From positions 95,217-159,216 of the forward strand of contig NZ_VIRM01000013.1 in NCBI RefSeq assembly GCF_006874475.1: 64,000 nt of DNA. Direction: 5' to 3'. The translations under genes were made by a program, and so were the position numbers. Shown here in pieces: positions 9,542 through 17,720 of this stretch. Each line of letters opens with the position of its first letter. Position 1 is the stretch's first letter. A model generated the notes under the pieces. It was given only the letters and a program-made list of their open reading frames with translations. It ran no database searches and was not told where the DNA came from. This stretch comes from Microbispora hainanensis. GTDB lineage: Bacteria; Actinomycetota; Actinomycetes; Streptosporangiales; Streptosporangiaceae.

Positions 9542-10102
9542 TCAGAGGGCGCCTTCCAGGCGGAGCAGGTGCTCCTTGGCCGCCGGGCCGCCGGCGTACC
9601 CGCCGAGCGAGCCGGGGCCATCCACCGCCCGGTGGCACGGCAGGAGCACGCAGACGGGGTTGCCGGCCAGGGCGTTGGCCACCGCGCGGGGCGCCTGCGG
9701 CCGCCCGATCCGCTCGGCGATCTCCTGGTAGGTCGTGACGCTGCCGTACGGCACGGCCGGCATGAGCTGGATCACCGTACGGCTGAAGCCGGTGACCAGG
9801 CGCAGGTCCACCGAAAGGGAGAAGGTGCGCAGCCTGCCCGTGAAGTACGCGTCCAGTTCCCGGCGCAGGGGATCTATGCGGCGCGGATCGGGCCCGATGA
9901 ACGAGCCGACGGCGCGGGAGACCCGGGCGAAGACCTGGTGCTCGTCCTCATAGGTGCAGGCCAGCACGCCACGGGCGGTCACCGCGAGGACCAGGCGGCC
10001 CACCGGCGCGTCCATGGTGCCGAAGGCGACCTCGGGCGGGGCCACGCCGACGTACCCCGGCGAGGTCACGCGGAGCAGGGCCTCGAGGTCCTCGGTGGAC
10101 AT
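9542..10102 (-). CDS. ogt: Methylated-DNA--protein-cysteine methyltransferase
   Basis: A 186-residue protein with the O6-alkylguanine transferase active site LPCHRAV (Cys156 in PCHR) and the preceding VPYGSVTTYQEIAERIGRPQ helix-turn-helix region. It removes alkyl groups from O6 of guanine by transferring them irreversibly to the cysteine. The start chosen is ATG 10102 (MSTEDLEALL); an upstream in-frame start at 10180 would add 26 residues without family features. It is divergent from a sensor kinase gene 104 bp away. Confidence 0.93.
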   Translation of the reverse strand: MSTEDLEALLRVTSPGYVGVAPPEVAFGTMDAPVGRLVLAVTARGVLACTYEDEHQVFARVSRAVGSFIGPDPRRIDPLRRELDAYFTGRLRTFSLSVDLRLVTGFSRTVIQLMPAVPYGSVTTYQEIAERIGRPQAPRAVANALAGNPVCVLLPCHRAVDGPGSLGGYAGGPAAKEHLLRLEGAL

Positions 10103-10206
10103 GGGCGCCCCACTTTCTCTTCTCTGCGTGCTGGCAGCGTATCGGAGCGGTCGCGAGGTGACGGAAAAGCCCAAGATCAAAAGGTGAAAGAAGGCACGAT
10201 GGGGAC

Positions 10207-12150
10207 GTGGGTGACAGCAGCGTGGACGGCCGGACGGCGGACCTCGCCCCCGCGGTCCCGGACGCCGCGATCCTGGGCGACGCGGTCCTCGGCGGCGCGA
10301 TCCTGGGCGACGCCGAGGAGGGCCTCGCGCGTGCGGTCCTGGCCGGCTCCCCCGACGCGATCGTCGCGCTGGACCGTGACCTGGCCGTGCTGAGCTGGAA
10401 CGCGGCGGCCGAGCGGCTGTTCGGCTGGCCCGCGTCCGATCTGCTGGGCAGGCGGGCCCCGATCGTGCCCGACGAGCTGATGGCCGAGCACAACGCCGTG
10501 CTCGAACGCGTACGCGCGGGCGGCCGGGTGTCGCTGACCACCAAGCGCCTCCACCGTGACGGACGGCTGCTCGATCTGCGGGTGGACACGAGCGCGTTGA
10601 GCTCGCCGGCCGGTGCCCTGCTCGGCTACGTGAGCGTCTACCACGCCGCCGAGGACGACGACGCCGCGCACGGCAGGATGGTGCGCCGCGCCCGCCTGGT
10701 GCGCCGGCTGACCGACGTGGTCGGCGACATCAACGCCGAGCTCGACCTGCCCGTCGTGCTCGACCGCATCGCCGCGAGCCTGACCGAGCTGACCGGCGCC
10801 GACGCCGGCGGCTTCGTGTCCATCGAAGGGGAGCGGCTGCGCCTGGTCGGCGTCCACCAGTTGCCGGAGACGCTGCGCGGGGCCACCGCGGGGCTGCACA
10901 CCAGCCTGGTCGCCAAGCTGCTGCGCACCGGCAAGACCGTGCTGCTGGAGACCGGCCCCGAGGGCTTCCAGGACCTGATCTGGGCGCGGCTGCCCGGCCT
11001 GCACACGATCGCCGTCGGCATCGCCGCCGTGGGCGGGCGTCCTTATGGAGCGCTCTACGCGTTGTTCGCCCGGCGCAAGGCGAGCCATCTGGAGCTCGAA
11101 CTGCTCGAACTCCTCGCCGGGCACGCCGGCATCGCGGTCGCCAACGCCATGGCGTACCAGGAGGCGGTGCGGCAGCGCGCCCACGAGCGGGCCGTCTTCG
11201 ACGCCAGCGCCGACGGCATCGCGGTGCTGGACGGCGCGGGCGCGGTCGTTCGGTGGAACCCCGCGGCGGCCGAGCTGACCGGCCACCCGGCGGACCGGGT
11301 CATCGGAGGGCCGCCGCCCTTCCCGCTGCCGGCGCCGGGGGAGAAGCTCACCTTTCAGCTCCCGTCCGGCCGCTGGCTCGACGTGCTGTGCGCGGAGATC
11401 CGGGAGACGGGGGAGACCGTCGTCGACTTCCGCGACGTGACCCGGGCCAAGGAACTGGAGGAGGCCAAGGACCTTTTCCTCGCCACCACCAGCCACGAGC
11501 TGCGTACGCCGATCACGATCGTCCACGGCTTCGCCAGCACGCTCGACTCACGGTGGGATCACCTGTCCGACGAGGAGCGGCGGTCGGCGGTCCACACGAT
11601 CGCCGAGCGCGCCCGCTCGCTCGGGCAGCTCATGGACCACCTGCTGCTCGGCGCCCGGGCCGGCGCGGAGGAGCTGAAGGTCAGGGTCGAGCCCTTCGAC
11701 CTGGCCGCCCGGGTGCACGCGGCGACGCTCGGACTGCCGGTCCTGTCCGACCGCCACCGGCTGGAGGTGGACATCCCGCCCGATCTCCCCCTGGTGTACG
11801 GGGACGCGCTGGCGACCGACATCCTCCTCGCCCAGTTGCTGGAGAACGCGTTCAAATACTCCCCAGACGGCGGCCTGATCCGGGTCGAGGCGTGGCCGGA
11901 GAACGACCGGGTCGTGCTGGTGGTGGACGACGAGGGAGTGGGCATCGCGGCGGGCGACCGGGAGCGGATCTTCGAGCGGTTCGTCCAGGCCGACAGCGGC
12001 AACCGGCGCAGGTTCGGCGGGGTCGGGCTCGGGCTCTACATCGTGCGCAACCTCGCCCGCGCCCAGGGCGGAGACGTCGCCGCGCTGCCCCGATCGGGTG
12101 GTGGAACCCGCATGCGCCTGGTGTTGAACTCGGCAGGATCTTCATCCTGA
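10207..12150 (+). CDS. Soluble PAS-GAF-PAS sensor histidine kinase
   Basis: A 647-residue kinase without membrane segments. Order: a low-complexity start, PAS domain (about 40-150, SPDAIVALDRDLAVLSWNAA), GAF domain (about 175-310), second PAS (about 330-410, FDASADGIAVLDGAGAVVRW), HisKA with phospho-acceptor His430 in TTSHELRTP, and HATPase_c (about 520-645) with N box LLENAFKYSPDG, G1 DDEGVGIA and G2 GVGLGLYIV. The GTG start at 10207 follows GATGGGG. No response regulator is adjacent, so this is an orphan. PAS and GAF domains imply sensing of a cytoplasmic small molecule, redox or light; the signal is unknown. Confidence 0.9.
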   Translation: MGDSSVDGRTADLAPAVPDAAILGDAVLGGAILGDAEEGLARAVLAGSPDAIVALDRDLAVLSWNAAAERLFGWPASDLLGRRAPIVPDELMAEHNAVLERVRAGGRVSLTTKRLHRDGRLLDLRVDTSALSSPAGALLGYVSVYHAAEDDDAAHGRMVRRARLVRRLTDVVGDINAELDLPVVLDRIAASLTELTGADAGGFVSIEGERLRLVGVHQLPETLRGATAGLHTSLVAKLLRTGKTVLLETGPEGFQDLIWARLPGLHTIAVGIAAVGGRPYGALYALFARRKASHLELELLELLAGHAGIAVANAMAYQEAVRQRAHERAVFDASADGIAVLDGAGAVVRWNPAAAELTGHPADRVIGGPPPFPLPAPGEKLTFQLPSGRWLDVLCAEIRETGETVVDFRDVTRAKELEEAKDLFLATTSHELRTPITIVHGFASTLDSRWDHLSDEERRSAVHTIAERARSLGQLMDHLLLGARAGAEELKVRVEPFDLAARVHAATLGLPVLSDRHRLEVDIPPDLPLVYGDALATDILLAQLLENAFKYSPDGGLIRVEAWPENDRVVLVVDDEGVGIAAGDRERIFERFVQADSGNRRRFGGVGLGLYIVRNLARAQGGDVAALPRSGGGTRMRLVLNSAGSSS

Positions 12151-12300
12151 TAAGACAGATCGGAGCGTGGCGTCACCACTTAAGGACTGAACTATTGTCC
12201 AATGTGCACAAGCTGTGATCCGGGGCACGGTTTCCCGGCCGAGTAAGCGGGGCATTTCGGTCGTACTGGCTTGTGCAGCAGGAACGGGGGGAACGGGGAG

Positions 12301-12753
12301 GTGAGTGCGTCGAGCGTTGTGATGCTGCCGTACGCACCGTCGAGCGTCGCCGTCGCACGTCAGCGCCTCAGCGCCGATCTTTCGAACGCGGGGTTGCTCG
12401 CCTCGGCCGTCGACGACGTCGTTCTGATCATGAGCGAACTGCTGAGCAACGCGCTGCGCCACGCCCACCCACTCCCATCCGGGCAGCTCAAGGTGGCGTG
12501 GCTCTGCTCGGACACCCAGGTCGAGGTGGCCGTGAGCGACGGAGGCGCGTGTACGGAACCCCGTGCGGGCCGCCCGACTCTGTCGTCCCTCGGCGGCCGT
12601 GGGCTCGGCATCGTGGAATACCTGGCCGAGCGCTGGGGGGTCAGGCACGATGAGGAGGCGACCACCGTCTGGGCCGTCGTCCCCGCCTCATGGCCCGCCC
12701 GAAACGGGCATCACGAGATATCCGAAACCCCGGTCCTGCGCGAAGTCGGCTGA
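12301..12753 (+). CDS. Anti-sigma-factor-type ATP-binding protein (HATPase_c_2)
   Basis: About 150 residues forming one GHKL ATPase domain of the RsbW/SpoIIAB type, with N box MSELLSNALRHA, G1 VSDGGAC and G2 GGRGLGIVEYLAERWG. Such proteins are typically serine kinases that bind a sigma factor or phosphorylate a STAS antagonist; a STAS protein is encoded at 17366. The start is uncertain: GTG 12301 lies directly after GGGGAG, an upstream TTG (12271) is in frame, and ATG 12322 is also possible. The last 20 residues are not part of the fold. Confidence 0.82.
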   Translation: MSASSVVMLPYAPSSVAVARQRLSADLSNAGLLASAVDDVVLIMSELLSNALRHAHPLPSGQLKVAWLCSDTQVEVAVSDGGACTEPRAGRPTLSSLGGRGLGIVEYLAERWGVRHDEEATTVWAVVPASWPARNGHHEISETPVLREVG

Positions 12754-12849
12754 ACGCCCCCGCCGATACCACCCCCGCTGCCACAACACCCTCCACAGCA
12801 GGACCCCCCACTTACGACGCACCCCCACCACTGCGGCCTGTCCCTGCCG

Positions 12850-13184
12850 CTACGCGTCGCCTTCGCGGCCGAAGGGGTGCTCCATACAGACCAGGTCGTC
12901 GCGGGAGTCCCACGAGTCGGTGACGACGAAGCCGAGCCGCTCATAGAGGGCGACCGCGGTCGTCCGCCGGCGCCACACCGACAGCCGTACCGACCGCAGG
13001 CCGGCCGCGCGCGCCCGGGTCCTCGACCTCCACCCGGTAGCGCTCGGGCAGATGCGCGGGCCCGGCCACCGGGACGCCCTTCTCCGCCTCGGTCCGCAGG
13101 TGGTAGGCGGCGAGGAGCGTCCGCAGGTCGTCCCCGCCGGCGTCCCCGGCCCGCCCAGGGCGTGATCACATGGTCGCGGGTCAT
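12850..13184 (-). pseudogene. Decayed GNAT acetyltransferase
   Basis: Three frame segments on the minus strand give GNAT-like peptides. The start MTRDHVITPWAG is followed by a one-base shift at a G run, then DDLRTLLAAYHLRTEAEKGV and LPERYRVEVEDPG. A second shift coincides with loss of the central acetyl-CoA-binding strands, after which LRSVRLSVWRR-TTAVALYERLGF and DDLVCMEHPFG supply the C-terminal part up to TAG (12852-12850). The missing middle shows an internal deletion, so sequencing error alone cannot explain it. Confidence 0.75.
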
Positions 13185-13230
13185 GCCGTGAGCATCCCAG
13201 CTCCCCCGGCGTCTCGCCGTGTTCCCGGCG

Positions 13231-13893
13231 TCATGCCGTGCGCGGATAGAGCATGGCCCGCTCGGCCGTCGTCCAGGCGCTGCTCACGAGCAGGTAGACG
13301 CCCGCCGCGAGCGGGAGGAAGGCCGCCACGGCCACGGTCCAGAACGGCGCGAGGAGCTGGAGACGCCGCATCGGGGCCGTGGGCTCGACCCTGCGGGCGG
13401 CGATCACGGCCACGACCACGAGCAGCGCGAGCAGCCCGGCGAACACCGCGACCGGCGGGCTGACCAGGCCCGCCCCGGCGACCGCGGCCGCGAGGTGCTC
13501 CCCCAGCGGCACGCCGAGCACGCTCTGCGCCAGCAGCAGGTTCGGGTGTCCCGCGATCACGGCGGCCGTGAACAGCCGGTAGGTCAGCATGAAGAACGGC
13601 GACTGCGCGAACCCCGGAAGATAACCGCTGAACTGGCCGACGCCCTCCTTGGCGTACACCGCGTTCACCTCACGCAGGAGCCGCTGCGGGTCGTTCTTCC
13701 ATCGCGTGCGGAGCTTGTCCACCTGAGGAGCGAGCCGCATCCTGATCCGCTGGGCACGGGCGACGCGGATGCTCAGCGGCAGCAGCGACAGCCGTACGGC
13801 GAGGGTGACGAGGACGATCGCGAGCCCGCCGCCGGTGACATGGCTGAGCGCCTCGATGAGCCGGTAGGCGGGGTCGAGTACGAAGTCGAACAT
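13231..13893 (-). CDS. YidC/Oxa1-family membrane insertase, short paralogue
   Basis: A 220-residue membrane protein with the YidC2 layout: MFDFVLDPAYRLIEALSHV start, hydrophobic segment, then LSLLPLSIRVARAQRIRMRL with the positive residues of the hydrophilic groove, the cytoplasmic helical hairpin (LAPQVDKLRTRWKNDPQRLL), and three further membrane segments. It inserts proteins into the cytoplasmic membrane. It is shorter than the main actinobacterial YidC and sits with two small membrane-protein genes, so it is probably the accessory copy. ATG 13893 is chosen; an upstream extension to 14058 is basic and featureless. The stop codon lies in a short duplication (about 13204-13242). Confidence 0.9.
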   Translation of the reverse strand: MFDFVLDPAYRLIEALSHVTGGGLAIVLVTLAVRLSLLPLSIRVARAQRIRMRLAPQVDKLRTRWKNDPQRLLREVNAVYAKEGVGQFSGYLPGFAQSPFFMLTYRLFTAAVIAGHPNLLLAQSVLGVPLGEHLAAAVAGAGLVSPPVAVFAGLLALLVVVAVIAARRVEPTAPMRRLQLLAPFWTVAVAAFLPLAAGVYLLVSSAWTTAERAMLYPRTA

Positions 13894-13969
13894 GGGAAGC
13901 CTTTCGTCTGTGGCCTTCTGCCGATGGATGAGGGCATGACGAAAGCGCTCGTGACCGGAGACAGGCCGG

Positions 13970-14251
13970 TCAGGCGAGCGCCGGGCTTCCTGATGGTGCG
14001 CGGGGACGGGGACGGCCAGGCGCGCCGGGATCGCGCAGCCTGACCATCGCCGTCTCACCGTTGTACGACGGCCTGCCCGGCCCCTGAGACAGAACGGGGA
14101 CGCCGGTCAGCCGGGAGAGCATCCAGGCGAACACCAGAACGGCCACGCCGGCCAGGCCGACCGCGGTCAGCGCGCCGGGGCCCGAAGACCCGGCGGCCGA
14201 CCCGGCCAGCAGCCAGACGAGCGATCCGATGACGGCCTGGAGAGCGTTCAC
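13970..14251 (-). CDS. Small membrane protein (DUF6412-like)
   Basis: A 93-residue protein starting at GTG 14251 with two hydrophobic segments (AVIGSLVWLLAG and AVGLAGVAVLVFAWML) and a basic, proline-rich C-terminus. Its position just upstream of yidC matches proteins annotated DUF6412 in streptomycetes, but I base that on memory of gene order. The GTG lies one base after the stop of the preceding gene, indicating translational coupling. The function is unknown. Confidence 0.65.
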   Translation of the reverse strand: MNALQAVIGSLVWLLAGSAAGSSGPGALTAVGLAGVAVLVFAWMLSRLTGVPVLSQGPGRPSYNGETAMVRLRDPGAPGRPRPRAPSGSPALA

Positions 14252-14252
14252 G

Positions 14253-14420
14253 TCAGCGGGACAGCTTCCCGACGACGGTGACCACGACGACGGCGACAAG
14301 GGCGACGATCCCGATGATGAGCAGGAACTTCAGCGTCGCGAACAGCGCGGGGATCACGAATCCGAACACCAGCCACAGGGCCAGGAGGATCCCCAGTACG
14401 GTCAGTACGGTACGGGCCAT
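14253..14420 (-). CDS. Very small two-helix membrane protein
   Basis: A 55-residue, almost wholly hydrophobic protein (MARTVLTVLGILLALWLVFG, then a second helix of valines and alanines ending VVGKLSR). It is the first gene of a coupled group with the DUF6412-like protein and yidC. An in-frame start at 14486 would add 22 residues; ATG 14420 is preferred because the hydrophobic core starts directly after it. The function is unknown. Confidence 0.6.
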   Translation of the reverse strand: MARTVLTVLGILLALWLVFGFVIPALFATLKFLLIIGIVALVAVVVVTVVGKLSR

Positions 14421-14496
14421 GGCTTCAAGGTACGCGGTGCCACCGACAACCGCGAGCTTGATCCAGAATCGGTTCGCATCCCTCATGATCCGTAAG

Positions 14497-14510
14497 GTTT
14501 CACGTGAATC
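14497..14510. promoter_or_regulatory. parS-like ParB-binding site
   Basis: GTTTCACGTGAATC matches the bacterial parS consensus GTTTCACGTGAAAC at 13 of 14 positions. It lies in the 267-bp divergent spacer before the two-component system. Actinobacterial parS sites cluster around the replication origin. Confidence 0.65.
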
Positions 14511-14687
14511 ATCGCGTTCGGCCAGGGTTCGGCCGGAGCTTCGGCGGGGTTCGGCGGCGAACGGCGCGACTGGTCGCGCGGCCGGTTTTCACGAGGCGTC
14601 GGCCGGCGGTGGCGAGACGGCCGGCCGGTTCTTACGAGACGGTGACGTGGCTCGGCCGGGTGGCCCGGCGGACGTACCGTTGATGGC

Positions 14688-15401
14688 GTGCCTGCCCCGA
14701 AGACTCCCCAGAATCCCGCCCGTGTCCTCGTGGTGGACGACGACCCCACCGTCGCCGAGGTGGTGGCCCGTTATCTGGAGCGGGACGGGCACGAGGTCGA
14801 GTGTGTGGGCGACGGGGCCGAGGCGCTGCGGCGGGCCCTGGCCGACCCGCCCGACCTGATGGTGCTCGACCTGATGCTGCCCAAGCTCGACGGCCTGCAG
14901 GTCTGCCGCAAGCTGCGGGAGCGGTGGCCCGTCCCGGTGATCATGCTGACCGCCCTCGGGGAGGAGATGGACCGGGTGGTCGGCCTGGAGACCGGCGCCG
15001 ACGACTACGTGGCGAAGCCGTTCAGTCCGCGCGAGCTGGCGCTGCGGGTGCAGTCCGTGCTGCGGCGGGCCCGCGGCGCGCTGGTGCCCACGGGCACCGG
15101 CGTGCTGCGCGACGGCGACCTCGTGGTGGACGTCGGCGCCCACGAGGTGCGCCTGGGCGGAAAGGAGATCACGCTGACCGCCCGGGAGTTCGACCTGCTC
15201 GTCTACCTGCTGCGCAACCCGCGTCAGGCGTTCAGCCGTACGGCCCTGCTCGATCAGGTCTGGGGCTGGTCGTTCGGCGACTCCTCCACAGTGACGGTCC
15301 ACGTGCGCAGGCTGCGAGAGAAGATCGAGGACGACCCCACCGACCCGCGCAGGATCGTCACGGTCTGGGGCGTCGGCTACCGCTACGAGCCCCTGCCATG
15401 A
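14688..15401 (+). CDS. OmpR-family response regulator
   Basis: A 237-residue regulator with a receiver domain (about 10-125; acidic VVDDD at 16-20, phospho-acceptor Asp61 in VLDLMLPKLDG, Lys in YVAKPF) and a winged-helix DNA-binding domain (about 140-235; LTAREFDLLVYLLRNPRQAF and TVHVRRLREKIEDDP). It starts at GTG 14688. Its stop overlaps the ATG of the kinase (ATGA, 15398-15401), so the pair is coupled. The signal is not readable. Confidence 0.95.
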   Translation: MPAPKTPQNPARVLVVDDDPTVAEVVARYLERDGHEVECVGDGAEALRRALADPPDLMVLDLMLPKLDGLQVCRKLRERWPVPVIMLTALGEEMDRVVGLETGADDYVAKPFSPRELALRVQSVLRRARGALVPTGTGVLRDGDLVVDVGAHEVRLGGKEITLTAREFDLLVYLLRNPRQAFSRTALLDQVWGWSFGDSSTVTVHVRRLREKIEDDPTDPRRIVTVWGVGYRYEPLP

Positions 15402-16513
15402 TCGTTCAGATCGTCGCGGTCGCCGCCGGGCTCGGCCTCGTCATCGCGGCCCTCGGCCTGGCGCTGCTGCGGGTGCTGCGCCGCCGGTCCATCGGCGTGA
15501 TGCTCGCGGTCGTCGCGGCCGTGACGGTCGCCGCGACGCTGGCCGGGGTGGTCGCCATCACCCTCGCCATGATCATCGACGGGGGGCCGAAGAACATCGT
15601 GCTCAGCGTCGTCGCCATCGGCGGCCTGGTGGGCCTCGGCGTCGCGCTGGTGAACGCCCGCACCGTGGTGCGCGCCAGCAGGAGCCTCGTCGGCGCGCTG
15701 GAGAGCGTGCCGCCCTCCGGCCGGTTCACCCCGCCGCCCGCGCCGCTCCCCGCCGAGCTGCAGAAGATCAGCACCGCTCTTGAGCAGGCGTACGAGCGGC
15801 TGCGGCTGGGGCACGAGCGCGAGCGGGCGCTGGAGAGCGCGCGGCGCGAGCTGGTCGCGTGGGTGAGTCACGACCTGCGTACTCCCCTCGCGGGCATGCG
15901 GGCGATGGTGGAGGCCCTGGAGGACGGGGTGGCCGACGACCCCGAGACCGTCAAGCGCTACCACGTCCAGATAAGGGTGGAGGTCGACCGGCTCGCCGGG
16001 ATGGTGGAGGACCTGTTCGAGCTGTCGCGCATCCACGCGGGCACGTTGCGGCCCAGGCTCACCCGCACAGGGCTCGGCGACCTGGTCGCGGACACCCTCG
16101 CCGCCGTCGAACCGCTGGCCCGCGCCGAGGGCGTGCACCTGACCGGCGAGGCCGACCCGCGCGTCCCGGTGCACGCGGACGCGGGGCAGCTCGGCCGGGC
16201 CGTACGCAACCTGGTGGTGAACGCCATCCGGCACACGCCCGCGGGGGGAACGGTCGACGTGCGGGCGGTCGCGGAGGGGACGACCGCCCGCCTGTCCGTT
16301 CTGGACGGCTGCGGAGGCATCCCGGAGGCCGACCTTCCCCGGGTCTTCGACGTGGCGTTCCGGGGCGAGGCGGCGCGGACGCCCGGGCCCGACGGCGGCG
16401 CCGGGCTCGGCCTCGCGATCGCGCGCGGCATCGTGGAGGCCCACGACGGCGAGATCGGCGTGGTCAACGAGGGGCCCGGCTGCGTGTTCACGATCACGCT
16501 GCCCCTGGCCTGA
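15398..16513 (+). CDS. Membrane sensor histidine kinase
   Basis: A 371-residue kinase: two N-terminal membrane segments (about 3-25 and 33-60), further hydrophobic residues to about 85, HisKA with His158 in WVSHDLRTPLAG, and HATPase_c with N box NLVVNAIRHTPAGG, G1 DGCGGI and G2 AGLGLAIARG. There is almost no extracellular sensor loop, so it probably senses an intramembrane or envelope cue. It partners the regulator encoded immediately upstream. The TGA stop is part of an 8-bp tandem repeat. Confidence 0.92.
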   Translation: MIVQIVAVAAGLGLVIAALGLALLRVLRRRSIGVMLAVVAAVTVAATLAGVVAITLAMIIDGGPKNIVLSVVAIGGLVGLGVALVNARTVVRASRSLVGALESVPPSGRFTPPPAPLPAELQKISTALEQAYERLRLGHERERALESARRELVAWVSHDLRTPLAGMRAMVEALEDGVADDPETVKRYHVQIRVEVDRLAGMVEDLFELSRIHAGTLRPRLTRTGLGDLVADTLAAVEPLARAEGVHLTGEADPRVPVHADAGQLGRAVRNLVVNAIRHTPAGGTVDVRAVAEGTTARLSVLDGCGGIPEADLPRVFDVAFRGEAARTPGPDGGAGLGLAIARGIVEAHDGEIGVVNEGPGCVFTITLPLA

Positions 16514-16530
16514 CGGCCTGACGGCCTGCC
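16507..16530. repeat. 8-bp tandem repeat GGCCTGAC spanning the kinase stop codon
   Basis: GGCCTGAC at 16507-16514 and 16515-16522, then GGCCTGCC at 16523-16530. The first copy contains the TGA stop (16511-16513). Confidence 0.85.
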
Positions 16531-16583
16531 GCGCGCCGGCGGCGTGCTGGAGTTCGGCCGCGCCTGCCCCGTCACGGCGCGGC

Positions 16584-16690
16584 GCGGTCCGGCTTGGTGC
16601 GGTCCGGCTTGGTGCGGTGCGGTGCGGTGCGGCTTGGTCCGGCGCCGTCCGGCTTCGTGTGGCTTCGTGTGGCTTGGTGCGGCGCGGGGC
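16584..16690. repeat. Degenerate short repeats between convergent genes
   Basis: Variants of GCGGTCCGGCTTGGT and GTGTGGCTTC recur through this stretch, including three runs of GCGGT. It separates the kinase from a leftward hypothetical gene. Confidence 0.75.
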
Positions 16691-16703
16691 CCGGCCGTCC
16701 AGG

Positions 16704-17141
16704 TCACACCTCGGTCTGGTGCTCCAGCTGGCCGCGCCAGGAGGGGACGTCGGGCGCGGCCTCCCGCTGGCGCGGGGCGAACGCCTCCGCCATGGCCCGG
16801 AACGTGGGGCACGGCCAGCGCCACATGCAGCTCCGGCACCGCAGGATCGGATTGGCCGGGTCGCTGGAGATGCCGCCCGCGTCCCTGGGCTGGTGCAGAT
16901 CGAGCAGCCGGAGGCCGAGCTCGGAGAAGCTCAGCAGCTCCTCGCGCGCGTCGGCGAGGAAATCGAGGTCCTCCGCGGCCAGCCGGGCGCTGACCGGGAC
17001 GTACCCCTCGCGGTTGACCAGGCCGCGCAGCGGCTCGGCCGCGTCGCGCCACGACGAGGCCTTCTCCGTGCGCACTTGGATGGTCTCCAGATGCTCGCGC
17101 AGCACGCGCCGCTGTGGATCCTCGGGAATCTCACTGTTCAT
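16704..17141 (-). CDS. Conserved actinobacterial protein with CxxC-x5-C cluster
   Basis: A 145-residue soluble protein starting at ATG 17141 (MNSEIPEDPQRRVLREHLET). It is largely helical, with VSARLAAEDLDFLADAREEL in the middle. Near the end lies PILRCRSCMWRWPCPTFRAM: three cysteines spaced C-x2-C-x5-C, preceded by HQPRDAGGISSDPANP. The cluster suggests a metal or iron-sulfur site, yet the spacing does not match WhiB proteins. I recognise it only as a widespread actinobacterial protein of unknown function. Confidence 0.75.
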   Translation of the reverse strand: MNSEIPEDPQRRVLREHLETIQVRTEKASSWRDAAEPLRGLVNREGYVPVSARLAAEDLDFLADAREELLSFSELGLRLLDLHQPRDAGGISSDPANPILRCRSCMWRWPCPTFRAMAEAFAPRQREAAPDVPSWRGQLEHQTEV

Positions 17142-17365
17142 CTGATCTCGGGCCCGCTGTGCTCGGCGCCCGCCCTCCTTTGCGAAGTGACGACCAAGAC
17201 GCGGAGGTTCCGGGCCCTCCATCCGGCGACGCCGGTGTCGCATAGCGTCAAGCTTCGCGCACTCCGCGTTTACATGGGGCCGGAATCGGGGACAAAGGGC
17301 GGACGACTCTTCGATGAATCCGATGGAGCGTGACCCGGGGCCGGGACGACGCTAGTGTGCGCCTC

Positions 17366-17716
17366 GTGGAGCTCAAAGTCGCGACGCAATCCCACGCCGG
17401 TCAGGCCGTCATGGCCGTCTTCGGCGAAATCGACCTATATACCGCGCCCCGTCTGCAGGCGGAGTTCACCCGCCTGCTGGAGACCGGGCCCGACCGGGTG
17501 GTCATCGACATGTCCGGAGTCGAGTTCTGCGACTCCACGGGCATGAACGTGCTGCTGTCGGCGCTCAAGCGGCTGCGCGAGCGGGGCGGCACGCTGGAGG
17601 TGGCGGCGCCGAGACCGGCGGTACGCAAGATCCTCCAGGTCACGGGCCTGGACTCGGTGTTCACCGTGCACGACACGGTGCCCGCCGACCTGCTCACGGC
17701 CGAGCATCAGGGCTAG
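17366..17716 (+). CDS. STAS-domain anti-sigma-factor antagonist
   Basis: A 116-residue protein made of one STAS domain. The conserved phosphorylation region is FCDSTGMNVLLSALK with Ser57 as the likely phospho-acceptor of an RsbW/SpoIIAB-type kinase. VFGEIDLYTAPRLQAE is the typical first half. Unphosphorylated antagonists bind the anti-sigma kinase and free a sigma factor; the ATPase at 12301 is a possible partner but is not adjacent. GTG 17366 is chosen; GTG 17357 is three codons upstream and also possible. Confidence 0.88.
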   Translation: MELKVATQSHAGQAVMAVFGEIDLYTAPRLQAEFTRLLETGPDRVVIDMSGVEFCDSTGMNVLLSALKRLRERGGTLEVAAPRPAVRKILQVTGLDSVFTVHDTVPADLLTAEHQG

Positions 17717-17720
17717 GCGC

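Noticed and set aside
7948..9621. Very long antisense frame over the transporter gene
   Set aside because: It mirrors the codon bias of cytX and encodes repetitive arginine/glutamate-rich peptide; similar antisense frames cover the EspI-like and phosphatase-like genes.
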